DNA of 56,361 nucleotides from Candidatus Nitrosocaldus tengchongensis (GTDB taxonomy: Archaea > Thermoproteota > Nitrososphaeria > Nitrososphaerales > Nitrosocaldaceae). The stretch spans positions 1 to 56,361 of the forward strand of contig JACAFJ010000005.1 of NCBI GenBank assembly GCA_013538675.1, given 5' to 3'. The translations under genes and the position numbers were made by a program. Positions 17,056-26,088 of the stretch are shown piece by piece. The notes under the pieces were generated by a model that searched no databases, was not told the origin of the DNA, and was given only the letters and a program-made list of their open reading frames with translations. Every line of letters starts with the position of its first letter. Position 1 is the stretch's first letter.

Positions 17056-17703
17056 ATGGGTATGAGTAGCATAACAGGAGGAAGAGGTATGGATGGTGAA
17101 GTGGATAACTCTAGAGATGGTAATAGATTAGGCACTATATCGAATGTTATAAAGTTCACCATACTGAACCGCTGTGTTCATGCAATAGATACAATGCTGA
17201 ACGATAGGAGTAGTATAGATTCTATAAGTATAGAGCATATAACACTGGATGATATATATGAGAGGTTCGATCCAGAGCATGTTGTATTTGCCGTTTATAT
17301 AAAGGGCATAGGGGAGATAACGCTAACACTCTTACTTGTTATAGAGGTTGAGGATGGGAAGAGATTAGCATCAATACTTATAGGTAATACTATAGGCAAT
17401 GCTGAGGCTGATGAACTAGCAACATCAGCTATAGCTGAGTTTGGTAACATACTCCTAGCTGGAGCATTCACAAATGCTCTTACACATTTCACTGGCTTCC
17501 GTATAGACTGTACAGCACCAGGATATGCAAAGGATAGCCTAGCAAGCATACTTGAGTATATAATTGCTGATAGCGACTCTACTGAGTTCATATATGCAGA
17601 TGGCAAGTTATCGTTCATGACAAATAAGGATTTTGTACTACATATATCAGTACTCATACCAAGCGAGGATGCAAAGAAATTAGTTGATGCAATGTTCAGG
17701 TAA
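17056..17703 (+). CDS. cheC: CheY-P phosphatase CheC
   Basis: Dephosphorylates CheY-P and in characterised systems works with CheD. The 215-residue protein shows one full active-site motif, S-x3-E-x2-N, in TSAIAEFGNILLAGAFTNAL (about residues 125-144). The first copy expected near the N-terminus (ISNVIKFTILNRCVHAID) has lost the Glu and Asn, so it appears to be a single-site CheC. The N-terminus has about 25 Gly/Asp/Ser-rich residues that are not part of the fold. It is followed directly by cheD: the TAA at 17701-17703 abuts a GTG. Confidence 0.88.
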   Translation: MGMSSITGGRGMDGEVDNSRDGNRLGTISNVIKFTILNRCVHAIDTMLNDRSSIDSISIEHITLDDIYERFDPEHVVFAVYIKGIGEITLTLLLVIEVEDGKRLASILIGNTIGNAEADELATSAIAEFGNILLAGAFTNALTHFTGFRIDCTAPGYAKDSLASILEYIIADSDSTEFIYADGKLSFMTNKDFVLHISVLIPSEDAKKLVDAMFR

Positions 17704-17712
17704 GTGATAGAT

Positions 17713-18228
17713 ATGAGTTCTGCTAGTAGTAGCAGCAGGAACCATACTGTAATCCATGTGAAGATAGGTGAGTTGGCAGTAAGCAGGGATCTTCCATTAA
17801 CTACCATAGTTGGGTCATGTATAGCCTGTTGCATCTACGATGATAGGAATAAGGTAGGAGGTATGGCACATATAATGCTCCCAACCAATAGAATCAATAG
17901 AAGTAATGATATTCATACAAATACAAAAGCAAAGTATGCAGATACTGCTATAAAGAACCTTGTAGATTCGCTAATAAAGAATGGAGCGGATATCAACAAT
18001 CTCAAGGCAAAGATAGTTGGAGGGGCTAGGGTATTTGCACATGAGAGCGATGAGGATATGTTCAACATTGGGGGGAGAAATGCCGAGAAGGTGAGAGAGA
18101 TGCTGAAGGAATATAGGATAAGGATAATTGCTGAGGATATAGGAGGGAGAGGAGGAAGGAATGTAACATTTGATCCTTCCAATCTAACAATCAAGGTAAA
18201 GGGTAATGGCTATGAAAAGATTCTCTAG
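17713..18228 (+). CDS. cheD: Chemoreceptor glutamine deamidase CheD
   Basis: Deamidates receptor glutamines and binds CheC. Family motifs are clear: catalytic Cys in VGSCIACCIYDD and His in GGMAHIMLP, then KIVGGARVF and GRNVTFDPSNLTI. About 171 residues. I prefer the ATG at 17713, with GTGAT a few nucleotides upstream; a GTG at 17704 directly after the cheC stop would add three residues. It is the middle gene of cheC-cheD-cheR. Confidence 0.93.
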   Translation: MSSASSSSRNHTVIHVKIGELAVSRDLPLTTIVGSCIACCIYDDRNKVGGMAHIMLPTNRINRSNDIHTNTKAKYADTAIKNLVDSLIKNGADINNLKAKIVGGARVFAHESDEDMFNIGGRNAEKVREMLKEYRIRIIAEDIGGRGGRNVTFDPSNLTIKVKGNGYEKIL

Positions 18229-18251
18229 CAGGTAGATAAGGGTGTGTTATT

Positions 18252-19019
18252 ATGATAGATGAATATAGTTATGAGAGATTAAGAGATATAATCAAGGCTA
18301 GAGCTGGTATAGATATTTCATGCTATAGCAAGAGCTTCATAGCAAGGAGGCTTGAATTCAGGATGAACTCATGTAATATCAAGGATTATAATGAGTATAT
18401 TAGGCTACTTGAACGTAGCGATGAGATAAAGATATTTGCAACAAATCTAAGTATAAATGTGACTGAGTTCTTCAGAGATCCAGATGTCTTTGCTAGATTT
18501 AGAGATCTACTCAAAGGGTATAATAATGTAAGGATATGGAGTGTAGGTTGTGCAAGTGGAGAAGAGCCATACACAATAGCAATTATAGCAAAGGATAATG
18601 GGATCAGGTGTAGTATACTTGCTAGTGATATAAGCAAGGATGCTATAGCGCATGTAAGGAACGGACTCTACTCTTCCAGATCGGTAAGGAACGTTCCTAA
18701 AGACATTCTTGAGAAGTACTTCACCACAACAGGTAATGGTTATATAGTAAAGAAGGAGATAAAGGATATGGTTACATCTGAGGTTAGAGATGTTACAAGG
18801 AGTGCTCCTACAGGGTACTTCGATTTCATCTTCTGTAGGAACATATTAATATATATGGATCATGCAAGTAAGAATAGGATAATAAGTAATATATGCAATG
18901 TATTGAAGCAGAATGGCTATCTTGTACTTGGCAAGTCCGAGTATATAAACGACTACGCTACCTTATCATTATCATGCATAGATACTAGAGCAAAGATATA
19001 CATAAAGAATCTTAATTAA
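18252..19019 (+). CDS. cheR: Chemotaxis protein methyltransferase CheR
   Basis: Methylates receptor glutamates with S-adenosylmethionine. The 255-residue protein has the CheR N-terminal helical domain (about residues 1-70, including SFIARRLEFRM), then a Rossmann methyltransferase with SAM-binding WSVGCASGEEPYT, DISKDA, and FDFIFCRNILIYM. The length is typical. It lies 23 bp after cheD and ends the rightward block, convergent with the archaellum operon. Confidence 0.95.
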   Translation: MIDEYSYERLRDIIKARAGIDISCYSKSFIARRLEFRMNSCNIKDYNEYIRLLERSDEIKIFATNLSINVTEFFRDPDVFARFRDLLKGYNNVRIWSVGCASGEEPYTIAIIAKDNGIRCSILASDISKDAIAHVRNGLYSSRSVRNVPKDILEKYFTTTGNGYIVKKEIKDMVTSEVRDVTRSAPTGYFDFIFCRNILIYMDHASKNRIISNICNVLKQNGYLVLGKSEYINDYATLSLSCIDTRAKIYIKNLN

Positions 19020-19074
19020 CCATTCATTAGAGTGCATTAGTTAGTTAGTTACATGTTTATACTAACTAACCGAA

Positions 19075-20544
19075 CTAATTGAATATGCTTGTTGGATCTA
19101 TGCTCATAACCAATTCCATCAGTCTTGACATGAACATATCCGTTGCATACATAGTTGCTGAACCTATCATGATGTATAGACCAAGGTTAAACCAGATAGT
19201 CTTGAGGTATCCTCCCCTTGCTATCTTCCCTGCTAGCGCATTTATTATAGAAATGATAACAACTATCACTGGCAACAATGTCTGTAGTAATGCTGGGTCT
19301 ACAACTGTTAGTGGCATTATCATCTGCACCTCCTTGCTACTGAACAATCTTGAGAATATCTGGGTTAGTGTAGCCATAAGGCTTAATGTTGCGAGAGATA
19401 GTACGTGAAGTATGAGCAGTGTCATATCAAAGACTTTTGCTATCTGAAGCCTTTTATTGTAGAGTTCATTGAGCGTAGTAACAAGATTTGCTAGGGTTAA
19501 TCCTACTATACCCATGTTTGCACCCTTCTGCAGTGATTTGACTATTATTATGTTTGTATCTGTGATGAGTCTGTTTGCTGTTTCATTGGATAACTGCTCA
19601 AACGCATCATCAGCATTAACCTTATTCTCAACCCTGTTAAGTAATGCTTTAAGATATGGATTTAATGGACCAAAATCACTCTTCAACGCTGTTCTAAGCG
19701 TGTTTCGCAACGAGCCTATAGTCGAGTATATTTCACCAAAGTATCTTACAAATGCTGGATACCAGTAGTTGAGAGCATAAACCCTATTCTCTATCTTTCT
19801 TGTATAGTAACCTAAAGCAATCAGGGGTAGTGATGCAACTACCATAACAAGTAACTTACTAGCAAGAATATCTGTTATGAACAAGAGTAATGCTATTCCT
19901 ACGCTACTTGCTATACATGGATAAGCAAATAACCTGTATCTATCTGCTATGCTTCTACCTTCACTAACTATCTCATCTCTAGGGAAGCCTTTATACATAA
20001 GGAATACAAATGCACCAAGCCCTGCTGGAGATGCAAATATACTTACAATTATCATGTTGCTATCTGCAGAGCCTGAGAATATACCCATTATTATTGAGGC
20101 TGCTATCATGAATATTGCTGTTGACATCATAGTTGAGTATAATCCAGTCAGCAACTTTATGCTCTCTAACTGTTTCTCATAATGTGTCTTGTATGCCTGT
20201 ATTGTAACATCCAACTCCTGCTTCAAGAACTGTGCTAGATTCTCTCCTAACCTTATTATCTGTGCCAACTTCATGAGCATCTGGTTGAATGCGAGATCAC
20301 TGCTAAGGAATCTTGATGCCACCAACTCAGATGCATGTGCAAGATTATACCTCCATGTTATACCTAGCGCATATATATCTTGCATGGCTTTTGAATAGTG
20401 TGCATAGTTAGATGTTCTAGCAACATTTATCAGTTCAGTTGCTGATACCTGTCCAGTTGAGATGGAGTAGAGGAATGTTACAAAGTAGAGCATTGCTCTG
20501 CTAACACTACTCTGCTTCGTTACTAACTTACTTAGCAAACTCAT
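19075..20544 (-). CDS. arlJ: Archaellum platform membrane protein ArlJ (FlaJ)
   Basis: Polytopic membrane platform of the archaellum motor, homologous to type IV pilus PilC/TadB proteins. The 489-residue protein has two T2SF-like helical domains (GENLAQFLKQELDVTIQAY and GANMGIVGLTLANLVTTLN regions) and about eight to nine hydrophobic segments, with the last three at the C-terminus. Its start overlaps the arlI stop by 17 bp, consistent with coupling. It is the last gene of the archaellum operon. Confidence 0.93.
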   Translation of the reverse strand: MSLLSKLVTKQSSVSRAMLYFVTFLYSISTGQVSATELINVARTSNYAHYSKAMQDIYALGITWRYNLAHASELVASRFLSSDLAFNQMLMKLAQIIRLGENLAQFLKQELDVTIQAYKTHYEKQLESIKLLTGLYSTMMSTAIFMIAASIIMGIFSGSADSNMIIVSIFASPAGLGAFVFLMYKGFPRDEIVSEGRSIADRYRLFAYPCIASSVGIALLLFITDILASKLLVMVVASLPLIALGYYTRKIENRVYALNYWYPAFVRYFGEIYSTIGSLRNTLRTALKSDFGPLNPYLKALLNRVENKVNADDAFEQLSNETANRLITDTNIIIVKSLQKGANMGIVGLTLANLVTTLNELYNKRLQIAKVFDMTLLILHVLSLATLSLMATLTQIFSRLFSSKEVQMIMPLTVVDPALLQTLLPVIVVIISIINALAGKIARGGYLKTIWFNLGLYIMIGSATMYATDMFMSRLMELVMSIDPTSIFN

Positions 20545-22207
20545 ACTTTACACCCATCCTCTCCATGTATGCTTGCAAGCCCATCTCCTTGACCTTAACT
20601 ATATGATTGTATACATCGTGATAGTTGAAGATCTTGTTGCTTATCCAATGCTTTATTATCGATGCTCTCATCTCCAACTCATCATAGAGTAATGATTCAT
20701 CCTTCTTTGATAATCCCCTTCTTACTAACAGTTTGGTAGCGAATAGCGCACTGCTACCCTTACCCCTATACAATGCTATATCCTCTCCAGGGTCCCAGTT
20801 GAATACTGGTATGAACATTATGCTATCAGTTGCAGGGTTATAGCCTATTATCTCGTTTATACTCAACACTCTTCTAACAAGTTTGCCTTGCTTGCCTTGT
20901 ACAGCACTCTGGAATAGTGCTATGTTAAGGTTATCTATATGGGTCTTTGGAACATTTATTGGTTCATTTGTAAGCCTTTGTATAAGGCTTGCTACAGTTG
21001 CTGCATGGAACGTGCTTATAACAGGATGCCCAGTTTGCATCGCTTGGAATGCTATATTCCCTTCTGCTCCCCTTATCTCCCCAACCAGTATGTAGTTTGG
21101 TCTCTGCCTTAATGCTGCCTTGAGGAGATCAAACATAGTAACACTAGATTGAGGATTCCCTGTATCCCTTGTAACCTCGCTCGTCCAGTTAGCATGTGGA
21201 AGAGTTATCTCAGGTGTATCCTCTATGCTAACAACCTTCCATGTAGGGCTTATGAATGCACATGAAGCCATTAGCGTTGTTGTCTTGCCAGATGCAGTCT
21301 CTCCACATATGAATATACTCATACCCTCATTTATCATCATCCATAGGTATGCTGCCTCTCTAGCATCTAATGTGTTTGATGCAACTATCTGCGTTATTGA
21401 GAGAGGTACGCTAGCAAACCTTCTAATTGTTGAGTTTGTACCTCTCCTGCTTATATCCTTGCCAAAGACTATGTTTATCCTTGAGCCTTCAGGAAGAGTA
21501 GCATCAACTACAGGTCTAGCATGTGATATCGTCTTGCCTACCTGCTCAGCCATGTTTATCATAAGTTCCTCAACATCATCATTGCTTAGCCATACACTTG
21601 ACTTTAATGGCCCAAAGAGTTTGTGTACTACATATACATTGCCATTACCCATTATCGTTATATCCTCTAGGTAAGGGTCTGTGAGGAATGGCTCTAGAAG
21701 ACTAAGGCCTATCCTCCTCCTTATGAAGTGGTACTTTAGATACTCAAACTCCTCAGCATTTACAAGTACCTTGTTATTCTTAAGTAATGCCTTTGAGTAA
21801 TCAACATCACCATTAACCTTCACGCACGTATTTGCTAGGAACTCATCTAGGATAAGGAATTTCTCCTGATACTCGTTTGGAGGGCTTATAGTTCCAGCAT
21901 GTATAGCAAATATCTTATTCACTGCCTGTATGAGAAGTGGATGGGGCTCTGGAGGCTCTATGACACCGTATAGAGTGTAACCGTCAGCACTCTCCTGCAT
22001 GGCATATACATGAATGAATACCTGCTCGCTTATAGGGTAGAGTACATTGGGCTTCTTGACAAACTTAAGGCTATCCTCCAACTTCTCGTAGAATGCTGGT
22101 ATACTATATCCAGTACCTACAAACCTCTCAACATACTCTCTAAGGTACCTGTACTTGCTTATGAGTTCTTGAAATCTCTTGTTCTTTATCTGCATCTGAA
22201 TAGACAC
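20528..22207 (-). CDS. arlI: Archaellum motor ATPase ArlI (FlaI)
   Basis: Hexameric secretion-type ATPase that drives assembly and rotation of the archaellum. The 559-residue protein has an N-terminal domain, then the ATPase core with Walker A in CGETASGKTTTL, an Asp box (EDTPEITLPH), Walker B (ILVGEIRGAE) and a His box (GHPVISTFHAA). I keep the GTG start at 22207 since a perfect ribosome site GGGTGATC is 4 nt upstream, whereas the ATG four codons later is too far. Expected to sit under ArlJ and contact ArlH. Confidence 0.95.
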   Translation of the reverse strand: MSIQMQIKNKRFQELISKYRYLREYVERFVGTGYSIPAFYEKLEDSLKFVKKPNVLYPISEQVFIHVYAMQESADGYTLYGVIEPPEPHPLLIQAVNKIFAIHAGTISPPNEYQEKFLILDEFLANTCVKVNGDVDYSKALLKNNKVLVNAEEFEYLKYHFIRRRIGLSLLEPFLTDPYLEDITIMGNGNVYVVHKLFGPLKSSVWLSNDDVEELMINMAEQVGKTISHARPVVDATLPEGSRINIVFGKDISRRGTNSTIRRFASVPLSITQIVASNTLDAREAAYLWMMINEGMSIFICGETASGKTTTLMASCAFISPTWKVVSIEDTPEITLPHANWTSEVTRDTGNPQSSVTMFDLLKAALRQRPNYILVGEIRGAEGNIAFQAMQTGHPVISTFHAATVASLIQRLTNEPINVPKTHIDNLNIALFQSAVQGKQGKLVRRVLSINEIIGYNPATDSIMFIPVFNWDPGEDIALYRGKGSSALFATKLLVRRGLSKKDESLLYDELEMRASIIKHWISNKIFNYHDVYNHIVKVKEMGLQAYMERMGVKYEFAK

Positions 22208-22211
22208 TATT

Positions 22212-22219
22212 GATCACCC
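22212..22219 (-). promoter_or_regulatory. Ribosome binding site deciding the GTG start of arlI
   Basis: The reverse strand reads GGGTGATC, ending 4 nt before GTG at 22207. It matches the 16S 3' end over eight bases. Confidence 0.65.
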
Positions 22220-22244
22220 TTCCTTTCTTTTGCTTGCTATATGA

Positions 22245-22946
22245 TTATGCATTAGCCATAGCTATTGGTACTATCTTCAAACCAAATATGCTGCTAACCT
22301 CAGCGCTGAACTGCGAATTCACCTGCCCCATAGAACCTAATATCTTGACTATCTCAACAGATTTAACATCTCTCCCAGCAACATTCACAGACTTGAGCCT
22401 TATATAGCAGTCAGATGCAGATCTCAGTTTAGAACCTATATTCTCATTTATAGATAATGGATGTGCTGTAAGCGCTATGCTTATACCGTTTGTAACCAGA
22501 TTCTTGCATCTTGTTATGAAATCCAGTATTGCTTCCTCTTCAGCATACATCGTTAGCAATGAGATGGAATCTATAACTACAGCATCGAACTTGTCTGCAT
22601 TTGCATTTATATATCTACTTATTATTGGGAGTAGATACTTTGCATGTTCTCTAGACCACTTTGCACCATATACGTGTAGAGGGAGCATTATCAACCTCCT
22701 CTTAAGAAAATGTATTGAGAAGTTGTAGGTTATAGCCTTCATCTTATCTATATACTCTCTTATGTTGCTCTCACTTATCATAAGAACCCTCATACCTGCT
22801 GCAAGCATACCATATGTGAATAGTGCTGCAATGACACTCTTTCCAGATCCATGCTCTCCCTCTATGAGTATGAGAGAGGGTAATGGTAGTCCTCCTCCTA
22901 GCTGTCTATCTATCTCCTCATTGGTTGTTGAGATTATCCTTACCAT
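22245..22946 (-). CDS. arlH: Archaellum regulatory ATPase ArlH (FlaH)
   Basis: RecA/KaiC-like ATP-binding protein that forms a ring in the archaellum motor and binds ArlI. The 233-residue protein has Walker A in EGEHGSGKSVIAA and Walker B hydrophobic strand AVVIDSISLL. The family binds ATP with little hydrolysis. The ATG at 22946 is preceded by GGTGAG. It stands between arlF and arlI in the conserved order. Confidence 0.93.
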   Translation of the reverse strand: MVRIISTTNEEIDRQLGGGLPLPSLILIEGEHGSGKSVIAALFTYGMLAAGMRVLMISESNIREYIDKMKAITYNFSIHFLKRRLIMLPLHVYGAKWSREHAKYLLPIISRYINANADKFDAVVIDSISLLTMYAEEEAILDFITRCKNLVTNGISIALTAHPLSINENIGSKLRSASDCYIRLKSVNVAGRDVKSVEIVKILGSMGQVNSQFSAEVSSIFGLKIVPIAMANA

Positions 22947-22961
22947 ATAACTAACTCACCA

Positions 22962-23486
22962 TCATGTCGTACTTGCTAATGTTGCTACAACGCCGTTATC
23001 TGTAGAAACTGTGATGACTATACTTGTTGATGGTGTAGAGGTTATAGGATTACTTAGCATAGCCTCCACACTAGCATTCTCCTTTGGATTTAATATATTA
23101 GGATCTATAACATCATTCTGTATACTCAATGTCCATCGTCCTTCTTGTAGTGTATTGCTATATGGTAACCTTTCTATATGCATAACATCATTGTTCATAG
23201 AATCTGTATAGTAGTAAGTCACAATTAAGTCAAAGTGTGTATAATTAAATAACTTACTCTTACCATCATTGTTTAATACAAACGTTATATGCCTTCTATC
23301 ACTACCATCTATTACTAGATCACTTATATCTATGCTAGTCTCATTAAAATCCTTCCTCATCATAGTACTCTTAACCATAGCGTCATTCGTTTTATGCATA
23401 TTGCTTGCAACTGTTAGCATAACTGCTAGAGAGGTTAGTATTGCTATGAACATTATTGCAGATGCTATGACTATACTGAAGCCCAT
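22962..23486 (-). CDS. arlF: Archaellum stator-like protein ArlF (FlaF)
   Basis: A 174-residue protein with one N-terminal transmembrane helix (about residues 5-29, MGFSIVIASAIMFIAILTSL start) and a beta-sandwich ectodomain (ITFVLNNDGKSKLFNY, FDLIVTYYY). This is the shape of ArlF/ArlG, which form the stator anchoring the motor to the S-layer. I assign ArlF from its position directly before arlH, as in Sulfolobus; the two paralogues are similar, so the F/G assignment could be swapped. Confidence 0.75.
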   Translation of the reverse strand: MGFSIVIASAIMFIAILTSLAVMLTVASNMHKTNDAMVKSTMMRKDFNETSIDISDLVIDGSDRRHITFVLNNDGKSKLFNYTHFDLIVTYYYTDSMNNDVMHIERLPYSNTLQEGRWTLSIQNDVIDPNILNPKENASVEAMLSNPITSTPSTSIVITVSTDNGVVATLASTT

Positions 23487-23496
23487 AACAGATCAA

Positions 23497-23958
23497 TCAG
23501 GTTGAGAATATGTATTCATCGGTTATTCCATTTGGCAATGCTATCTTCAGCATATACGTCTTGTTTTGTTGTATTGCACTATCTAGAGTTATTGTAATCT
23601 CTTTTGTCTGTTTGGGATTCCATGTATCAGTATTATCATAAACCCATTTTGGAGTACTCGCTGTGTTGTATGGTATCCTTTGTAAGGCATTAACTTCTCC
23701 AAAGTATACATCAACTGCATCAAGGTTAGATATGCTATACATGCCAGTATTCTTAACCCATGCCTTCACAGTAGTGTCATTAGCATTAACATATATCACC
23801 TTTATGCTTGTTAGCGCAGTTTCTCTTTGCATCTGTGTCTGTGTAGCAAAGAATGATTGGATAATTGTGCTCTTGCTTATAACAGTGCTTGCAAATATTG
23901 CTGCTATGGTTATTGATGCTATAAGCAGTATACTCTCAGTGAATACAGCAGATACCAT
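23497..23958 (-). CDS. arlG: Archaellum stator-like protein ArlG (FlaG)
   Basis: A 153-residue protein with an N-terminal helix (MVSAVFTESILLIASITIAAIF) and a beta-sandwich domain containing VKAWVKNTGMYSISNLDAVDVYFG, the typical ArlF/ArlG pattern. In Sulfolobus ArlG forms a filament capped by ArlF in the pseudoperiplasm. The start has GGGTGATAT upstream. It lies 10 bp before arlF. Confidence 0.75.
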   Translation of the reverse strand: MVSAVFTESILLIASITIAAIFASTVISKSTIIQSFFATQTQMQRETALTSIKVIYVNANDTTVKAWVKNTGMYSISNLDAVDVYFGEVNALQRIPYNTASTPKWVYDNTDTWNPKQTKEITITLDSAIQQNKTYMLKIALPNGITDEYIFST

Positions 23959-23964
23959 GGCATA

Positions 23965-25242
23965 TCACCCATGCTCATGCTCATCAACACCTTTGGAGTT
24001 AATCTGGTTACTCTTTATGCTCATCCTCAGCCTTGCATAGAGGGTATCGGCATCATTATCCTTTATGCCAAGCACATCAGCAAGCATGTAGAGTGAGACT
24101 GCACATTCCTCTGGCGTTAAGGTTGATTTACCAAGCATATCAACTATGCTATACACGATCTTCTCAGCTTCATTGCTAAGGTTGAGCAATTTGCACTGCA
24201 CATGCAGTATATTAGCATACTCATTGCCAAATCTCTTCATAAACTCCCCTATAGTTAATATGAGCTCCATTAGCATTGCTAGGGTTATCCCATTTGCTTG
24301 TGCAAGTGAAAGTATGCTCTTGCTAGATGCTTCCTTTGTATCATCCTTGTAAAGCTTTTCTATGCTAGAATCTGTTATATTGTTCTTGTTGCTATTACTA
24401 ATAGTAACTATACCTTCTTCTTCTTTCTTCTTGATAAGCATGTGTTCATTACTATCATGATCATCGTTGATGTTACTATTGCTAGTATCTCTATCTGCAA
24501 TCTTATCGTTATCATGTCTTTCCTTACCATTGCCATTGCTAGCAATGTTTATATCTGACTTTTGTAGTGGCAGCGTTGGATCTGATACTGCATCTATGTT
24601 GAGTTGATCAAAGTATTTGCGCATGAAGTTCAATGGATTTGCTATCTCTGCTTGGAATGCTTTAAAATCAACCAAAGTAGTTTCGAATGCTTCTGTTAGA
24701 TCCTTCATACTCTTCTTCAGATTATCTATATCTGTCCTTACAGCATTGACAGTGTTTATTGCATCGCTAGCCTTCTGTACTGCTTCGCCAACACTACCTG
24801 CTATAGAAGCTATCTTCTCATCAACCATCTGCTGTATCATAGATTCATCTATTGCAACTGATCTGGCAGATGTTTCTAATGTATTTTCATTGGTAATAAT
24901 TGCATTATCTGTATTTGAATCAGAGTCTTGCTGTGATAACTTGACCTCTTCAACATGTATGTTACTTGCATCTATACCTGCTAGCATATCACTACTATTA
25001 CTGTTGCTGTTATCCATGTTATTTTTTGCAAACTTTGTAAGTGATGAGGGTAATGCTACAAGTACAAGCACTATAAGGAGTGAAGGTAAGATGAAGTATA
25101 ATGGATGAAAGAAGTATTCTCTAGCATTGTAGTAGATGAGGAACCATAGTAGTGATAAAAGCATACCTGTTAGGAGTATTCTGGAAGAGAAGTTTATCTT
25201 CAACAAAAAAAGTAGGGGGGTTGTTATTCCTCTTATCTGCAT
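23965..25242 (-). CDS. Archaellum accessory protein, ArlX or ArlCDE-like (membrane anchor, coiled coil, helical C-terminus)
   Basis: A 425-residue protein in the slot held by arlX in Crenarchaeota or arlCDE in Euryarchaeota. It has two N-terminal hydrophobic segments (about residues 19-38 and 46-68), an Asn/Ser-rich linker, a coiled coil (about 130-205, IASIAGSVGEAVQKASDAIN), a long disordered Asp/Asn/Ser/Lys segment (about 225-300), and a C-terminal helical domain (about 315-415). Likely forms part of the cytoplasmic ring or links chemotaxis to the motor. I cannot match it confidently to either known family. AAAGGTGA lies before the ATG. Confidence 0.6.
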   Translation of the reverse strand: MQIRGITTPLLFLLKINFSSRILLTGMLLSLLWFLIYYNAREYFFHPLYFILPSLLIVLVLVALPSSLTKFAKNNMDNSNSNSSDMLAGIDASNIHVEEVKLSQQDSDSNTDNAIITNENTLETSARSVAIDESMIQQMVDEKIASIAGSVGEAVQKASDAINTVNAVRTDIDNLKKSMKDLTEAFETTLVDFKAFQAEIANPLNFMRKYFDQLNIDAVSDPTLPLQKSDINIASNGNGKERHDNDKIADRDTSNSNINDDHDSNEHMLIKKKEEEGIVTISNSNKNNITDSSIEKLYKDDTKEASSKSILSLAQANGITLAMLMELILTIGEFMKRFGNEYANILHVQCKLLNLSNEAEKIVYSIVDMLGKSTLTPEECAVSLYMLADVLGIKDNDADTLYARLRMSIKSNQINSKGVDEHEHG

Positions 25243-25258
25243 CTTGCTTCACCTTTAT

Positions 25259-25936
25259 TTATCCTAGGTTCACTACGCTAGTTGTTATAACTGGAACTGA
25301 CCTCTCTACAGTTAATACTGAACCACCAGATATTATCAATTCTGTATGAAGAACATCTAGCTGCTCTGGCTGCATGTTTGCACCAAAGACTATGGTCAGT
25401 ACTGCTACCTCACCACCATCAAGTATATCATTGTCCTGTATGCTATTGCTCCACCATATCACTGCACATACCTCATCATCAGCTACATCAGTAGGATTGC
25501 ATGTAGAGTCATCAAATACAGCTGCTACATTGCTATATGAGGCACTAGTTCTCTCGGTACCAATATATATATTGTCAAAGTTTACTGTCTTGCTGAAGTA
25601 CTTTACTGCAGTCAAGTTCTGCTGAAGGTTAACCTCACCTGCTCCACTAGCCAGCTTTATTGGTATACTGTAGTGCAGTAACCTTCCTGTACTAGGATCA
25701 CCACCACCAGTAACTAGCCCTGCTACCTCAACTGCTCCTGTTGCAGACTTTAAGCCTTCACTTATAGTTGTCTTGCTCTTCTGTGTAGTGCCAAATCCTG
25801 CATTCAGTACTACAAATGCCAGTGCTGCTGCAACCACAACGAATGCTATCATCACTATTGCAGACTCTATACCTAGGATACCTCTCCTGCTATTCCTGCT
25901 CCTTCTCGTACCCCTTCTTGTATCCATTACGGCCAT
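25259..25936 (-). CDS. arlB: Archaellin (archaellum filament subunit)
   Basis: Filament subunit with a class III (type IV pilin-like) signal peptide: basic leader ending RRSRNSRRG, cleavage expected after G19, Glu at +5 and a hydrophobic helix GIESAIVMIAFVVVAAALAF. The rest is a beta-rich archaellin domain, Thr/Ser/Val-rich, with two cysteines (STCNPTDVADDEVCAV) that may form a disulfide. Only one archaellin gene is present here. It heads the archaellum operon. An ATG three codons later (25927) is an alternative start. A perfect palindrome lies 35 nt upstream. Confidence 0.93.
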   Translation of the reverse strand: MAVMDTRRGTRRSRNSRRGILGIESAIVMIAFVVVAAALAFVVLNAGFGTTQKSKTTISEGLKSATGAVEVAGLVTGGGDPSTGRLLHYSIPIKLASGAGEVNLQQNLTAVKYFSKTVNFDNIYIGTERTSASYSNVAAVFDDSTCNPTDVADDEVCAVIWWSNSIQDNDILDGGEVAVLTIVFGANMQPEQLDVLHTELIISGGSVLTVERSVPVITTSVVNLG

Positions 25937-25970
25937 GGCATTAGTATAATGGGTTGGATGATATGCTTTA

Positions 25971-25992
25971 GTTTGTAATCTTGATTACAAAC
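25971..25992. promoter_or_regulatory. Perfect palindrome upstream of the archaellin gene, likely operator
   Basis: GTTTGTAATC, two T, then GATTACAAAC: ten-base arms with a 2-nt spacer. It ends 35 nt before the arlB start, just upstream of the TATA-like AAAGCATAT. This position fits an activator or repressor site for a dimeric winged-helix protein. It is 97 bp from the divergent radical SAM gene, which it could also influence. Confidence 0.55.
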
Positions 25993-26088
25993 AATCTAAA
26001 TCTAGGAGAGAGATCAAGTATAGAACCTTGCACCCTATACAGGACTAATAAAAATAATCTTTAAATATTTATCTTATAATTCATATAC

